From positions 1 to 64,000 of the forward strand of contig NZ_RCWB01000007.1 of assembly GCF_018448885.1 (NCBI RefSeq): DNA of 64,000 bases, written 5' to 3'. This document shows positions 47,113 to 58,023 of this stretch, in pieces (the first letter of the stretch is position 1; every line of letters begins with the position of its first letter). The position numbers and the translations under genes were made by a program. The notes beneath the pieces were generated by a model that made no database searches, had not been told where the DNA came from, and saw only the letters and a list, made by a program, of their open reading frames with translations. This DNA is from Photorhabdus caribbeanensis. GTDB lineage: Bacteria; Pseudomonadota; Gammaproteobacteria; Enterobacterales; Enterobacteriaceae.

Positions 47113-48630
47113 TCAACCTTCATTATAGATATCCAGGTTTTCGATTTCATTCTGATTATTCAGTTTTACTTCATCATCTTTACGCAGATTCTCCAGATAA
47201 TAGAGATAAGTCTGGTCAACGTCTTTGGTAACATAAACACCATTGAATACTGAACTCTCAAACCCGTCAACATCCGGGTTTTCTTCACGAACAGCGTCGA
47301 TCAGATCGGTTAAATCCTGAAATATCAATGCATCTGCACCAATAAGTTGGCGAATTTCATCCACTTCACGCCCATGAGCAATCAGTTCATTTGCATTGGG
47401 CATATCAATGCCATAAACATTCGGGAAACGCACTTCCGGCGCTGCCGAAGCAAGATAAACTCTTTTCGCGCCAGCTTCACGAGCCATATCAACAATCTGT
47501 TCTGATGTTGTTCCACGCACAATAGAATCATCCACCAATAACACATTTTTATCACGGAATTCTGCGCGATTAGCATTCAGTTTACGGCGAACTGATTTCC
47601 GGCGCTCCTGTTGCCCAGGCATGATAAATGTCCGGCCGACATAACGGTTTTTCACAAATCCCTGACGATAGGGTTTGCCGAGTATGCGGGCAATTTCTAG
47701 CGCGACATCGCAAGATGTTTCGGGGATTGGAATAACCACATCAATATGCAAGTCTTCCCATTCACGGGCAATTTTCGCCCCTAGCTTATGCCCCATCCGT
47801 ATGCGGGCGTTATAAACCGAAATTTTATCAATAAAGGAATCTGGGCGAGCCAAATAGACAAATTCAAATAAACAGGGCGTCAGAGAAGGATTTTCAGCAC
47901 ATTGACGAGTAAATAACTGACCTTGCTCAGTAATGTAAATCGCTTCACCTGATGCAACATCCCGCAGGAATTCAAAGCCTAGCGTATCCAATGCAACGCT
48001 TTCAGAAGCGACCATATATTCATTACGGCCATCATCCAAAGTACGCTTACCTAAAACCAACGGACGAATACCATGCGGATCACGGAAAGCCACTAACCCA
48101 TGACCAATAATCATCGCAATGCAGGCATAAGCACCACTCACCTGTTTATGCATTGCCGCTACTGCCGCAAAAATATTGTCAGGCTCTAATGGATAATGCT
48201 GGAAGCAATCCAGTTCACTAGCAAACACATTGAGCAAAATCTCAGAATCTGACGTGGTATTCACATGGCGACGGGCATTCTCAAACAGCTTTTTCTTCAA
48301 CTCATGAGCATTCGTCAAATTACCATTGTGTGTCAATGTAATACCAAATGGAGAGTTCACATAAAACGGTTGAGCCTCCGATGCACTGGAACTGCCCGCT
48401 GTCGGGTAGCGAACATGACCGATCCCGATCGTTCCCTGTAAACGGAGCATATGCCGGGCTTCAAACACGTCTCTCACTAAGCCATTGGCTTTGCGTAAAC
48501 GAAACCCATTGTTACCATCAATAGTGGCAATGCCCGCAGCATCTTGCCCACGGTGCTGAAGCACCGTCAACGCATCATAAATCGACTGGTTAACCGGTGT
48601 AAAACCGACGATACCAACAATACCGCACAT
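47113..48630 (-). CDS. purF: Amidophosphoribosyltransferase PurF
   Basis: 505 residues from MCGIVGIVG. Cys2 is the N-terminal nucleophile of the glutaminase domain once Met is removed, so the start must be here rather than at the in-frame codon five residues upstream. [14 protein letters not shown] and LTHNGNLTN follow, and the PRPP-binding loop is [14 protein letters not shown] near residue 360. It catalyses the first step of purine synthesis. It follows cvpA by 14 bp and shares its PurR-controlled promoter. Confidence 0.97.
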   Translation of the reverse strand: MCGIVGIVGFTPVNQSIYDALTVLQHRGQDAAGIATIDGNNGFRLRKANGLVRDVFEARHMLRLQGTIGIGHVRYPTAGSSSASEAQPFYVNSPFGITLTHNGNLTNAHELKKKLFENARRHVNTTSDSEILLNVFASELDCFQHYPLEPDNIFAAVAAMHKQVSGAYACIAMIIGHGLVAFRDPHGIRPLVLGKRTLDDGRNEYMVASESVALDTLGFEFLRDVASGEAIYITEQGQLFTRQCAENPSLTPCLFEFVYLARPDSFIDKISVYNARIRMGHKLGAKIAREWEDLHIDVVIPIPETSCDVALEIARILGKPYRQGFVKNRYVGRTFIMPGQQERRKSVRRKLNANRAEFRDKNVLLVDDSIVRGTTSEQIVDMAREAGAKRVYLASAAPEVRFPNVYGIDMPNANELIAHGREVDEIRQLIGADALIFQDLTDLIDAVREENPDVDGFESSVFNGVYVTKDVDQTYLYYLENLRKDDEVKLNNQNEIENLDIYNEG

Positions 48631-48644
48631 GTAGTTTTTCCTCA

Positions 48645-49151
48645 TCAGCCAAACGGAGAGGTATATTTCTCCGGCAAGAAACTTGACGCATTTTGCAGGT
48701 AGTCAAAGAACCACCTAATGATATGACTGAACTGTGGGATCAATTGTGACTGTTTCCAATCTTCACTTCGAGCTAATGGTGTAAATGTATCCAGAAAAAA
48801 TAGAATAGCCGCAACAATCAGCACACCACGTAATGCCCCAAAGCAGACCCCCAGTACTCGATCAGTACCTGACAATCCAGTCCGTTGCACAAGAGAACCT
48901 ATCACATAGTTCACCACAGAACCGACAATCAAAGTAGCAATAAACAGCAACGCAATAGCGATCCCATTACGCACCAATTCATCTTCAAAACGGGTGAAAT
49001 AGACCGCTAAGTAAGTATAGAAATGGCTTGCTACAAAGAAAGCACACCCCCAAGTGACCAGTGATAATGCCTCACGAATAAACCCACGAATCAGGCTAAC
49101 TAACGCCGAGAAGCCAATAATGGCGATAATAACGTAATCAATCCAAACCAT
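48645..49151 (-). CDS. cvpA: Colicin V production protein CvpA
   Basis: A 168-residue inner-membrane protein with four hydrophobic segments ([19 protein letters not shown] at the N-terminus; [35 protein letters not shown]). The conserved [13 protein letters not shown] loop is present. It is linked to envelope homeostasis and colicin V export; its biochemical function is uncertain. It is the first gene of cvpA-purF(-ubiX). A PurR box lies 57 bp before the ATG. Confidence 0.95.
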   Translation of the reverse strand: MVWIDYVIIAIIGFSALVSLIRGFIREALSLVTWGCAFFVASHFYTYLAVYFTRFEDELVRNGIAIALLFIATLIVGSVVNYVIGSLVQRTGLSGTDRVLGVCFGALRGVLIVAAILFFLDTFTPLARSEDWKQSQLIPQFSHIIRWFFDYLQNASSFLPEKYTSPFG

Positions 49152-49207
49152 GTTTTAATTCCAAAATAGACACCTCGGCATCCGTTTCAAGTGCATTCTA
49201 ACAGAAA

Positions 49208-49223
49208 ACGAAAACGTTTGCGT
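49208..49223. promoter_or_regulatory. PurR operator upstream of cvpA-purF
   Basis: ACGAAAACGTTTGCGT reads on the minus strand as ACGCAAACGTTTTCGT, a full match to the PurR consensus ANGCAANCGNTTNCNT. It lies 57 bp upstream of cvpA, where E. coli has the purF operator. It should repress the operon when hypoxanthine or guanine is plentiful. Confidence 0.9.
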
Positions 49224-49370
49224 AGCAAGATTTCCTATCCTACTGAAAATAATTGAACGGCGAATTTGAGTAATCATCATCACCGCAATCACTTAATATT
49301 TACTTCTTCATGAACATTTACTTCTTCATGATAGTTGTCCTATTCGTCACATAGGCATCACCCACTTTTA

Positions 49371-50054
49371 TTACGGCCTGTAACTCCTTACCTGCCCTTG
49401 TAATCCAGTCAAACTTTTCAATTCTGATAATGCCGAGTCAAGTTGTTGCTTAGAAGCATTCGGACCAACATATATTCTGGTTAATTGACCCTGAACCGGA
49501 GATGAAGGAACCGTATAAACCTGATAACCAGACAAACGTAGTCTGGCAACGATCTCATCTACCTTTCCAGCATTTTTCAAAGCACCCAGTTGTACGACAT
49601 AAGCCTGCCCTTGCGGGGCGGTTTCAACCGGTTTAACTTCCGGTTTCGGCTCCGGCTTAATGTCTGGTTTAGGTTTAAGCGCCGGGGCTAGCGGCTTGAT
49701 CTCTGGTTTTGGTTCAGGCTTTATCTGTGGTTGAGGCTTTACTTCTGGCTGAACAGCCGGAGGGACTATCGGCGTGGTCTGAGGAGTAGTAACCAATGGT
49801 ATTTCCGGCTGCTCCAGTGTTTCTGGCTGCAATGCCTCTGTCTCATCTTCCAGAGGCACTGATAATATTGGTGGATTAAGTGGAGGTATAGATTCAATTT
49901 CTTGCTCGTCCCCTGGCTTTGGAACCAGGGGAATTGATGCAAATTTATCTTCGTTATATTTCTTGTTGCCGTCTAACAACGCAGGCAGCACAATGACACC
50001 CAATGCTACCAATACAATTGTACCAACCAAGCGATTCTGAAATTTACTTGCCAC
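49371..50054 (-). CDS. dedD: Cell division protein DedD (SPOR domain)
   Basis: 227 residues starting at a GTG ([16 protein letters not shown]). One membrane helix (about 8-28) is followed by LLDG, then a long Pro/Glu/Lys-rich periplasmic linker with repeated KPEIKP/KPEVKP units. The C-terminal SPOR domain (AYVVQLGALKNAGKVDEIV, YRIYVGP-type strand) binds denuded septal peptidoglycan. AGAAGGAA lies before the GTG; the in-frame ATG 11 codons upstream is inside the end of folC and lacks a site. It overlaps folC by 11 bp. Confidence 0.92.
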   Translation of the reverse strand: MASKFQNRLVGTIVLVALGVIVLPALLDGNKKYNEDKFASIPLVPKPGDEQEIESIPPLNPPILSVPLEDETEALQPETLEQPEIPLVTTPQTTPIVPPAVQPEVKPQPQIKPEPKPEIKPLAPALKPKPDIKPEPKPEVKPVETAPQGQAYVVQLGALKNAGKVDEIVARLRLSGYQVYTVPSSPVQGQLTRIYVGPNASKQQLDSALSELKSLTGLQGQVRSYRP

Positions 50055-51342
50055 TTTCCTTCTCCCTGCCCAGAACCTCCATGACATGCGCTACTGTGTG
50101 GAATGAACCACAAACGACCACAATATCTTGCTCATCAGCATCAGCCATCGCCTGATGCCAAGCACTTTCCACATCAGTAAATAGCCGTGGCTGTTCAAGA
50201 TACTGAGCCAGTGTCTGCGTATCGGCACCACGGAATTCAGTCAACGGAGCGCAATACCACTCATTTATTTGTTGTGACAGGCAAGTCAGTGTACCGGCAA
50301 TATCTTTATCACCCAACATACCCACAACGCCAAGGACTCGACTACCCGGTTGACGGGGCAATTGAGCCAATCTCTGTACCAGATAAGCCGCCGCATGGGG
50401 ATTATGCGCCACATCCAAGATCAATAATGGATTTTCACGAACTATCTGGAAACGCCCGGGCAACTGTGCATTTTGCAACCCTTGATGGATGGCGTTCTCA
50501 TTAATAGCCTGACCGACTTTATCATCTTGCCGTAACAGACAACAAATAACCCCCATCGCCGTTGCAGCATTCATCAGAGGAACATTTGGCAAAGGTAGAT
50601 TACTAAATAGTCTATCATCAGATTGCCAGTGCCAGTTTTTATCCTGTTGAGAGAAACGCCAATCAGTGCCGCAGCGGAACAATTTGGCTCCTAATTCGCC
50701 CGCAACTTCCGCAACAGAAGATGGCATATCTGGCTCACCCACTACGGCAAAATGATCTTTGCGGAAAATGCCCGCTTTCTCACGACCAATATGCTCGCGG
50801 TCCGATCCCAACCAATCAATATGATCAATTGCAATGCTGGTAATAGCGGCAATATCGGCATCCACAATATTTGTCGCATCCAGCCGACCACCTAAGCCTA
50901 CTTCTAAGATGACCACATCCAGACAAGCTTGTTTAAACAGTTGCAAAGCCGCCAATGTGCCATATTCAAAATAAGTTAGTGAAATATCACCACGACGAGA
51001 TTCAATATCCGCAAATACACGGCAGAATTCCTGTTCAGGTAACTCTTTCCCCTGAATACGAACTCTTTCGGTATAACGTACAAGATGCGGAGAGCTGTAA
51101 ACACCCACTCTCAGCCCAGCCGCCAATAGAATAGATTCTATCGTGCAACAGGTGGTTCCTTTGCCATTAGTACCGGATACCGTTATCACCTTAGGCGCGG
51201 GGTTAACCAATTCCAAGGTGCGGGCAAGTTTCCCCACACGCTCAAGCCCCATATCAATGGCCTTGGTATGCAGATTTCCAAGATAGGAAAGCCACGTCAT
51301 CAATGGCGACGTGGCTTGAGGAATTTGTAAATTATCAGACAT
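50044..51342 (-). CDS. folC: Folylpolyglutamate/dihydrofolate synthase FolC
   Basis: 432 residues from [14 protein letters not shown]. It has the P-loop [30 protein letters not shown], the [17 protein letters not shown] motif and [17 protein letters not shown] in the C-domain. It adds glutamate to dihydropteroate and to folates. The start at 51342 lies within the last codons of accD (8-bp overlap), aligning with other FolC proteins; an in-frame start 23 codons upstream is unlikely. Confidence 0.95.
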   Translation of the reverse strand: MSDNLQIPQATSPLMTWLSYLGNLHTKAIDMGLERVGKLARTLELVNPAPKVITVSGTNGKGTTCCTIESILLAAGLRVGVYSSPHLVRYTERVRIQGKELPEQEFCRVFADIESRRGDISLTYFEYGTLAALQLFKQACLDVVILEVGLGGRLDATNIVDADIAAITSIAIDHIDWLGSDREHIGREKAGIFRKDHFAVVGEPDMPSSVAEVAGELGAKLFRCGTDWRFSQQDKNWHWQSDDRLFSNLPLPNVPLMNAATAMGVICCLLRQDDKVGQAINENAIHQGLQNAQLPGRFQIVRENPLLILDVAHNPHAAAYLVQRLAQLPRQPGSRVLGVVGMLGDKDIAGTLTCLSQQINEWYCAPLTEFRGADTQTLAQYLEQPRLFTDVESAWHQAMADADEQDIVVVCGSFHTVAHVMEVLGREKESGK

Positions 51343-52279
51343 CTTCTTTATTGGTATTGATTTGAATATCCGCCTCAACATCAGCGGGTTCTGCCACAAA
51401 TTCAGCAACAATTGGCTTAGTACCTGGCTGAGATTGATGAGTTAGTTTAGAAAGTAAACTGGCAAGTGTGTCACGCATTTCAGGACGACGAACAATCATG
51501 TCAATCGCCCCTTTTTCCAGCAAAAACTCACTACGCTGGAAACCAGACGGTAATTTTTCACGAACCGTCTGCTCAATAACTCGTGGCCCGGCAAAACCAA
51601 TCAATGCCTTTGGTTCAGCAATATTGATATCACCCAACATCGCCAGACTTGCTGAAACACCACCCATTGTCGGATCGGTCATGACAGAGATATAAGGCAA
51701 ACCACGTTCTTGCATTTTTGCTAAAGCAGCACTGGTTTTCGCCATCTGCATCAGTGACATCAATGCTTCTTGCATACGAGCGCCGCCACTGGCAGAAAAA
51801 CAAATCAGAGGACAATTGTCTGCCAACGCCTGTTCTACGGCTCGAACAAAACGGGCGCCAACAACCGAAGCCATAGAACCGCCCATAAATGCAAATTCAA
51901 AAGCAGCAGCAACAACTGGCATACCACTCAGGGCGCCTTTCATCACGACCAGCGCATCTTTCTCTTGAGTTTGCTTCTGCGCTGCTGATATACGATCTTT
52001 ATACTTTTTGGAATCGCGGAATTTAAGAATATCTTTTGGCTCTAATTCCCCCCCTAATTCCGTCGTTGTTCCTTCATCAAGGAATGTAGCCAATCGGGTT
52101 CGCGCCGAAATACGCATGTGATGATCACATTTAGGACAAACCTCAAGATTACGCTCTAGCTCAGCACGGTAGAGCACCTGACTGCAACTATCACATTTAG
52201 TCCAAACCCCTTCTGGAATGTTCGCTTTACGAGTTTGGGTAATGTTGCTTTTATTAAGAATTTTTTCAATCCAGCTCAT
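51335..52279 (-). CDS. accD: Acetyl-CoA carboxylase carboxyltransferase subunit beta AccD
   Basis: 314 residues. A four-cysteine zinc ribbon (Cys29, 32, 48 and 51) precedes the crotonase-like carboxyltransferase domain ([57 protein letters not shown]). With AccA it moves the carboxyl group from carboxybiotin to acetyl-CoA, the first committed step of fatty acid synthesis. The C-terminal tail is variable, as usual. Order and coupling with folC are as in E. coli. Confidence 0.97.
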   Translation of the reverse strand: MSWIEKILNKSNITQTRKANIPEGVWTKCDSCSQVLYRAELERNLEVCPKCDHHMRISARTRLATFLDEGTTTELGGELEPKDILKFRDSKKYKDRISAAQKQTQEKDALVVMKGALSGMPVVAAAFEFAFMGGSMASVVGARFVRAVEQALADNCPLICFSASGGARMQEALMSLMQMAKTSAALAKMQERGLPYISVMTDPTMGGVSASLAMLGDINIAEPKALIGFAGPRVIEQTVREKLPSGFQRSEFLLEKGAIDMIVRRPEMRDTLASLLSKLTHQSQPGTKPIVAEFVAEPADVEADIQINTNKEDV

Positions 52280-52381
52280 TGAATGATCTTTCCGTCTGAA
52301 TCTGGCTTATGCCAGTTTTGTTATTGTGTGCCATTAAACCACAATGCTATTACAGTGTGGATAAAAAACTGCTCAAACCTG

Positions 52382-53071
52382 TTACCGGTTATTGGTCTTC
52401 TGCTTCATCGCCGTACGACGATGACGCCAGATTTCAATCACTCCGGGCAGGATTGAGATAAAGATGATAGCGACAATCAACAGTTTCAAATTCTGTTGTA
52501 CCATTGGCATATCACCGAATATATAACCAGAATAGGTGAATAACAGTACCCAAACTAGTGCGCCAATCACGTTATAAGCAGCAAAACGACGATAAGACAT
52601 TTTCCCCATACCTGCAACAAATGGTGCAAATGTTCTGATAATCGGCACAAATCGCGCTAAAATAATTGCCTTCCCACCATGTTTTTCATAAAACTCATGT
52701 GTTTTATCTAAATAACTGCGGCGGAAAATCTTTGAATTTGGATTAGTAAATAACCTTTCGCCAAAGATGCGGCCAATAGCATAGTTCACCGCATCACCAA
52801 TAACAGCCGCAATAATCATCAATACCACCATGAGATGTACATTCAGATCATTTGAGCCCAAAGCCGCTAAAGCGCCAGCAACAAATAACAACGAATCTCC
52901 CGGCAGAAACGGAGTAATCACTAACCCTGTTTCACAAAATAAAATCAGAAACAGAATGCCATACACCCAATTACCATATTGTGCGACTAGCTCGGCTAAA
53001 TGAATGTCAATATGGAGAATAAAATCAATAATAAATTTGGCAAAATCAACAAAATGAGTCAAAAATTCCAT
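52382..53071 (-). CDS. dedA: DedA-family membrane protein
   Basis: 229 residues from [13 protein letters not shown]. It has the DedA (SNARE-associated) pattern: [19 protein letters not shown] early, [19 protein letters not shown] with the family Arg residues in the middle, and [19 protein letters not shown] later. About five hydrophobic segments are seen. DedA proteins are lipid carriers that recycle undecaprenyl phosphate or phospholipids and keep the proton motive force. The in-frame codon seven residues upstream is less likely. It lies between truA and accD as in E. coli. Confidence 0.94.
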   Translation of the reverse strand: MEFLTHFVDFAKFIIDFILHIDIHLAELVAQYGNWVYGILFLILFCETGLVITPFLPGDSLLFVAGALAALGSNDLNVHLMVVLMIIAAVIGDAVNYAIGRIFGERLFTNPNSKIFRRSYLDKTHEFYEKHGGKAIILARFVPIIRTFAPFVAGMGKMSYRRFAAYNVIGALVWVLLFTYSGYIFGDMPMVQQNLKLLIVAIIFISILPGVIEIWRHRRTAMKQKTNNR

Positions 53072-53117
53072 AATATTCCCCGCTATGCTCAAACATCCGT
53101 GTCGGCAATTAAAAAGG

Positions 53118-53954
53118 TTAAATCAGATCATCTGCCAAAAACAGAGGTCCCATAACAGCGCCAGGTAAATCAAATTGCGCAGGATAATCAACAGCAACCA
53201 GATACAACCCTGCCGCTTTTGCCGTCGCAGCGGCTTTCGTCCGATCTTTTAACGCAAGTAACTGGGCCATCCAATTAATACCCTGATTCCCGCAACCAAT
53301 TTCCATCAAACTGCCGACAATATTACGCACCATATGATGTACAAAAGCATTGGCTTTAATATCTATGACGACGTAATGTCCGTAACGATTGACATTAATA
53401 TGCATCACATTACGCCAAGGCGTTTTAGATTGGCATTGGACTGCACGGAAAGAGGTAAAATCATTTTCCCCTAACAAACATTGCGCAGCCTGATGCATCC
53501 GCTTTTCATCCAATAGATAGTGAAAATGAGTCACGCCATTAGCCAGCACGGCCGGACGATAACGATGATTAAAAATAATGTAACGGTATCGCCGGGCAGT
53601 CGCACTAAAACGGGCATGGAAACTCTCATCCACGTTTTTTACCCAACGAACCGCAATATCCGGCGGTAAGTGTACGTTCACCCCCATTGTCCATGCGGCA
53701 TCCTTGCGCTGAACAGACGTTTCAAAATGCACAACTTGCCCTGTTGCATGTACTCCTGCATCAGTCCGACCAGCACAAAATACCGATATAGGTTCATCGG
53801 CGACTTTTGATAATGCCTCCTCAAGGCATCCCTGAACACTTTTCACTTCTTGCTGACGTTGCCAGCCATAATATCGGCTGCCATCGTACTCAATTCCCAA
53901 TGCAATTTTCATTTTTGAACCTGGCACAGATTCTGTTTGTTCTGTACCAAACAT
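53118..53954 (-). CDS. truA: tRNA pseudouridine(38-40) synthase TruA
   Basis: 278 residues. The catalytic Asp lies in [19 protein letters not shown] (Asp65 here). [17 protein letters not shown] is at the start, and [19 protein letters not shown] and [17 protein letters not shown] follow as in the family. It isomerises uridines 38-40 of tRNA. The first 15 residues are variable; a start at the internal Met before [10 protein letters not shown] is also possible. The ATG shares one base with the usg stop. Confidence 0.95.
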   Translation of the reverse strand: MFGTEQTESVPGSKMKIALGIEYDGSRYYGWQRQQEVKSVQGCLEEALSKVADEPISVFCAGRTDAGVHATGQVVHFETSVQRKDAAWTMGVNVHLPPDIAVRWVKNVDESFHARFSATARRYRYIIFNHRYRPAVLANGVTHFHYLLDEKRMHQAAQCLLGENDFTSFRAVQCQSKTPWRNVMHINVNRYGHYVVIDIKANAFVHHMVRNIVGSLMEIGCGNQGINWMAQLLALKDRTKAAATAKAAGLYLVAVDYPAQFDLPGAVMGPLFLADDLI

Positions 53955-54964
53955 CAGTAAAATTGCTCCTGAACCAGTTTTTCCGCGGTCTCAACAGCCA
54001 TTAATGCACCGCCAAACCGGATATTATCGGCCACAGACCAGAATTGTAATACTTCCGGCATACCATAATCATGGCGCAGACAACCAATACTCAGCACATC
54101 ATTACCCGATGCTTCTGTCACCGGAGTCGGATAATCGCCTTCATCTGCAACGTTAATATCAACCATCCGCGCTAATTCTTCTCGCGCTTCTTCTACCCCA
54201 ACCGGACGCAAGGTTTCCAAATGGACTACCTGAGCATTACCATAAAAAACAGAAGATTGAACGCAACTCACTGAAATAGGTAATCCCTCATCCTGCAAAA
54301 TTTTGCGGATTTGATCCACAAGGCGACGCTCTTCACGCACAGAGCCTTCAACATCTGTTGGCAACGGCAGAAGATTAAATGCCAGTTGTTTACTGAAACG
54401 ACCTGGCTCCGGTGGGATGCCGTTAAGTAAACGGGCGCTCTGCCCTGCTAACTCATCAACCGCCGCTTTGCCGTGAACAGAAACAGAGAACAGATTAGTC
54501 AAATGCAAACGTGCAATTCCAGCAGCATCCACCAGCGGTTTAATGGCTGTCAGTACTTGACTGGTCATACTGTCTGCCAAGGCAATAATATTTCGGTTAC
54601 GATAATCCGCCAGAGCATGAGGATTCACCCCGGGAACAACCAAAGGCACATCCGGTTCCATAGCAAACAACCCACTGCTATCAATCACCAAACAACCTTC
54701 TTCCGTCGCTTTTTCAATATATTGTGCCGTAGCTTCCAATCCAGCGACGAAAAAAGCGAGTTGTACCTGTGACCAGTCAAAATCAGCCGCATCACCAACA
54801 ACAAAATTTTTACCATTAAAACGCAGGCTTTCACCGGCACTACGCTCACTAGCGAGAGGATACAATTCACCAACGGGAAACTGACGCTCTTGTAATAACG
54901 CCAATATCGCTTCACCTACTGCCCCTGTTGCACCCAACAGGGCAATATTCCAACCTTCTGACAT
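53954..54964 (-). CDS. usg: USG-1-like protein of the aspartate-semialdehyde dehydrogenase family
   Basis: 336 residues from [19 protein letters not shown], a Rossmann NADP-binding start. It follows the semialdehyde dehydrogenase fold to [19 protein letters not shown] at the end. Where true aspartate-semialdehyde dehydrogenases have the catalytic cysteine (NCST), this protein has ADSMTSQ, so it lacks the nucleophile, as does E. coli Usg. It is therefore unlikely to have that activity; its role is unknown. It sits between pdxB and truA as in E. coli. Confidence 0.93.
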   Translation of the reverse strand: MSEGWNIALLGATGAVGEAILALLQERQFPVGELYPLASERSAGESLRFNGKNFVVGDAADFDWSQVQLAFFVAGLEATAQYIEKATEEGCLVIDSSGLFAMEPDVPLVVPGVNPHALADYRNRNIIALADSMTSQVLTAIKPLVDAAGIARLHLTNLFSVSVHGKAAVDELAGQSARLLNGIPPEPGRFSKQLAFNLLPLPTDVEGSVREERRLVDQIRKILQDEGLPISVSCVQSSVFYGNAQVVHLETLRPVGVEEAREELARMVDINVADEGDYPTPVTEASGNDVLSIGCLRHDYGMPEVLQFWSVADNIRFGGALMAVETAEKLVQEQFY

Positions 54965-55015
54965 GTTGGTTTTCTCCATCTATATTTCTGACATGCAGAT
55001 ATATTTCTGCACGGA

Positions 55016-56143
55016 TTAAATCAGTTCTGTACTGAAACCAAGAGCGGCTAACAATTCAGCACTCTCTTTGTTATCACAACATACAGTCAATGATGACCAT
55101 TCCCGGCGTTCTAAATAATTTTTGCGCAAATAATCAAATTGCCCTTTTTGACCGGCTACTTGCCGTAATGGGGTATCATCGCGGCGCACATCATACACTA
55201 AATGCATCAACCGCTTTAGTGTGCTTTGAGTTACATTACCATGCAGGGTAACACGGCTGAAATCCGGCTCCGGCAATAGATCAGATAAAGCCACTTTGCG
55301 AGGGTGGCCGAGGAATCCACAGTAAGCTTCAAATACCTGCGTAGTACCACGCGCTTTACCTTCGAGGGTATAACCTGCGATATGTGGTGTACCAATATCA
55401 ACTAATTCCAGTAACGGCAGGGATAAATCAGGCTCCGGCTCCCAAACATCCAGAACAACACGAAGTTTCTTGCCGCGTTTCAACTCGGTAAGCAATGCTT
55501 GATTATCAACAACTTCACCACGGCTAGCATTAATCAATATGCGATTATTCGGCAAAGCCGACAATAATTCAGCATCCACCAAATGATAGGTTTTATATGG
55601 GCCCGATTTATTCAATGGCGTGTGAAATGTCAGAATATCCGCCTCTTTGACCAGTTTTTCCAATGGCCAAAATTCGCCAACATCCCCTCTGGCAGCTCTT
55701 GGTGGATCACATAAGAGTGTCCGCACGCCAAGAACAGCTAATCGTTCCGCCAGTCTACTGCCGACATTACCGACACCGATAATGCCTACAACCTTATCTT
55801 TGAGCTCAAAATTGTCACGTTCAGCCAGCAACATTAATGCAGAGAAAACATATTCAACCACAGCAATAGCATTACATCCCGGCGCAGCAGAGAATCCAAT
55901 TCCTGCGTGCGATAACCACGACTTATCCACATGGTCAGTCCCTGCGGTAGCCGTACCGATAAATTTTATCGTGCTGCCTTTCAACAATTCTTCATCAATC
56001 TTAGTCACCGAACGAACCATAAAGGCATCTGCGTTATCCAATGCTCCCTCCGGCACTGGACGCCCCGGAATAGCTTGCACATCCCCCAATGGCTGAAATA
56101 GTTGTTCAGCATAAGGCATATTTTCATCAACCAGAATCTTCAT
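55016..56143 (-). CDS. pdxB: Erythronate-4-phosphate dehydrogenase PdxB
   Basis: 375 residues. It is a D-2-hydroxyacid dehydrogenase with [16 protein letters not shown] at the start, an NAD-binding [17 protein letters not shown] near 117, [14 protein letters not shown] and the catalytic His in [18 protein letters not shown]. The C-terminal PdxB-specific dimerisation domain ([20 protein letters not shown]) is present. It oxidises 4-phosphoerythronate in pyridoxal phosphate synthesis. It heads the pdxB-usg-truA run; 36 bp separate it from usg's longest frame. Confidence 0.96.
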   Translation of the reverse strand: MKILVDENMPYAEQLFQPLGDVQAIPGRPVPEGALDNADAFMVRSVTKIDEELLKGSTIKFIGTATAGTDHVDKSWLSHAGIGFSAAPGCNAIAVVEYVFSALMLLAERDNFELKDKVVGIIGVGNVGSRLAERLAVLGVRTLLCDPPRAARGDVGEFWPLEKLVKEADILTFHTPLNKSGPYKTYHLVDAELLSALPNNRILINASRGEVVDNQALLTELKRGKKLRVVLDVWEPEPDLSLPLLELVDIGTPHIAGYTLEGKARGTTQVFEAYCGFLGHPRKVALSDLLPEPDFSRVTLHGNVTQSTLKRLMHLVYDVRRDDTPLRQVAGQKGQFDYLRKNYLERREWSSLTVCCDNKESAELLAALGFSTELI

Positions 56144-56232
56144 TTAATTCCATCCTGTGGCATAAAACGGACGTAGCCAGCTATTTTGCCACTGAATCAT
56201 AACAAAACCCATAATAACGGTTTGTTTTATTA

Positions 56233-57006
56233 TTAACTCTTCCTGAAACGCTCCGGTGTCGTACCCGCCAACTGCTGAAACATAGCAATAAACGCAGAAG
56301 ATGAGCTATACCCCACATCAAAAGCGACTTCATTCACTGTTTTCCCTTGTTCCAATAAGGAAATAGCATGTAAAAACCGTAACCGTTGCCGCCACTCACG
56401 AAATGACATTCCCAATTCTTGTTGGCAACGCCGTGACAAAGTACGCTCCGAGGTATAACGCAGCTTTGCCCATTGCGCCAATGAAGTATTATCAGCCGGA
56501 TTATGTTCGATTTCCTGTAATATCGATGCCAAAAGTTTATCTTTAGATGAAGGCAGATAGGTATACTGCACAGGGGATTGAACCAATTGATCAATCAGCA
56601 CCTGAGCTAACCGCAAATCCTGCTCTGTTTCCGGTACCTTCAAGCCACGTTCAAAACAATCAGCCATAATGATATTGAATATTGGACTCAGCCGGATAAT
56701 ACAAGGTTGATCTGGTAATAATTTTCCCCATTGAGGAGAGATATCTATTGCCCTAAATCGCATAGCCTTTTTGCTATAACCCGAATGTTCTACTCCTTCC
56801 GGTATCCAGACACAAAATTGTGGTGGAGCCAAAAAATGTTGTTCCCCAACATTCATTGCCATTACGCCACAAACGACATAAATAAGCTGCCCAAATGGAT
56901 GGATATGACGTAAACATTCTGTATTCGCACTGAATAATTCGTTACGAAAAGAGATACTCGCAGGAATAGCCATGATATCTACAGGTTCATTCAGCTTTTC
57001 TGTCAT
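56233..57006 (-). CDS. AraC-family regulator with cupin-type sensor domain
   Basis: 257 residues. The N-terminal half is a cupin-like arm (HIHPFGQLIYVVCGVMAMNV, VWIPEGVEHSGYSKKAMRF). The C-terminal 100 residues hold two helix-turn-helix motifs (LAQWAKLRYTSERTLSRRC, VNEVAFDVGYSSSSAFIAMF). It is transcribed divergently from an EamA-type exporter with about 100 bp between starts, and probably controls that exporter. It resembles NimR-type regulators, which are paired with an exporter in E. coli, but its effector cannot be read. Confidence 0.88.
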   Translation of the reverse strand: MTEKLNEPVDIMAIPASISFRNELFSANTECLRHIHPFGQLIYVVCGVMAMNVGEQHFLAPPQFCVWIPEGVEHSGYSKKAMRFRAIDISPQWGKLLPDQPCIIRLSPIFNIIMADCFERGLKVPETEQDLRLAQVLIDQLVQSPVQYTYLPSSKDKLLASILQEIEHNPADNTSLAQWAKLRYTSERTLSRRCQQELGMSFREWRQRLRFLHAISLLEQGKTVNEVAFDVGYSSSSAFIAMFQQLAGTTPERFRKS

Positions 57007-57108
57007 ATTGTCTTAATTGCCTTATCTATTGTCTGATTATCGTTATATATAATAAACCAGACACCTTTAGACTAAACCTTCATTTTTATCTCAATGTGAT
57101 TCACTTAT

Positions 57109-58023
57109 ATGAATATGATTTTTCCACTTCTGGCAGTCTTGATTTGGTCAATTAATGCTGTGGTGAGTAAAGCCTCCGCCACCGTTATTGATCCGGCTGC
57201 AATCTCTTTTTACCGTTGGTTCCTTGCTTTTCTCACATTAACCCCCTTTGTTGTATTACCTGTCATTCGCCAATGGAAAACAATCCGTCAACACTGGTGG
57301 AAATTTTTAATACTTAGCTCGCTTGGCATGGTGCTTTATCAGAGCCTGGCTTATTACGCAGCACACAGCGTCAGCGCAACATTTATGGGAATTCTTAACT
57401 CACTTATTCCTCTTTTAACTGTCGTCATTAGTATATTTATTTTACGTGTTATCCCCACTGTCGGTATTGTTCTCGGTACCGTTATATCTTTGTTTGGTTT
57501 AGTCTGGTTGGTTAGTACCGGTGATCCTATGTCATTGCTACAACATGGTTTAGGTCGCGGAGAGTTGATGATGTTGATTGCTTCCATCTCCTACGCACTC
57601 TATGGCGTATTAACCAAACGTTGGTCTATTCCATTACCCAACTGGCAATCACTGTATGTACAAATCGCTTTTGGCGTCCTGTTATTACTGCCTAATTTTT
57701 TGTTAGCAAAAGATGTTCAACTAAACACCAACAATATTTCGTTAGTTTTATTTGCTGGCATTCCTGCCTCAATCCTCGCTCCCTACTTATGGATACAAGG
57801 TGTTATAAAGCTTGGCGCTAATACTGCTTCTATATTTATGAATCTGGCCCCGGTATTTACCGCAATTATCGCTATTCTGGTTCTACATGAAGAGATGCAC
57901 AATTACCATCTAATTGGTGGCGGTATAACGTTATTAGGCGTTATGCTGGCACAGCAACTACGTACTCCTCTTATTAGGCGTAAGACAGAAAAATCTCAGG
58001 AAATTAATCATCAGAAAGCTTAA
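57109..58023 (+). CDS. EamA/DMT-superfamily transporter
   Basis: 304 residues with ten hydrophobic helices in two EamA repeats (FPLLAVLIWSINAVVSKASA at the start of the first; GELMMLIASISYALYGVLTK at the start of the second). DMT transporters of this type usually export amino acids, metabolites or drugs. The divergent AraC-type gene is the likely regulator. The 3' end overlaps the converging sensor kinase gene by 20 bp. Confidence 0.9.
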   Translation: MNMIFPLLAVLIWSINAVVSKASATVIDPAAISFYRWFLAFLTLTPFVVLPVIRQWKTIRQHWWKFLILSSLGMVLYQSLAYYAAHSVSATFMGILNSLIPLLTVVISIFILRVIPTVGIVLGTVISLFGLVWLVSTGDPMSLLQHGLGRGELMMLIASISYALYGVLTKRWSIPLPNWQSLYVQIAFGVLLLLPNFLLAKDVQLNTNNISLVLFAGIPASILAPYLWIQGVIKLGANTASIFMNLAPVFTAIIAILVLHEEMHNYHLIGGGITLLGVMLAQQLRTPLIRRKTEKSQEINHQKA

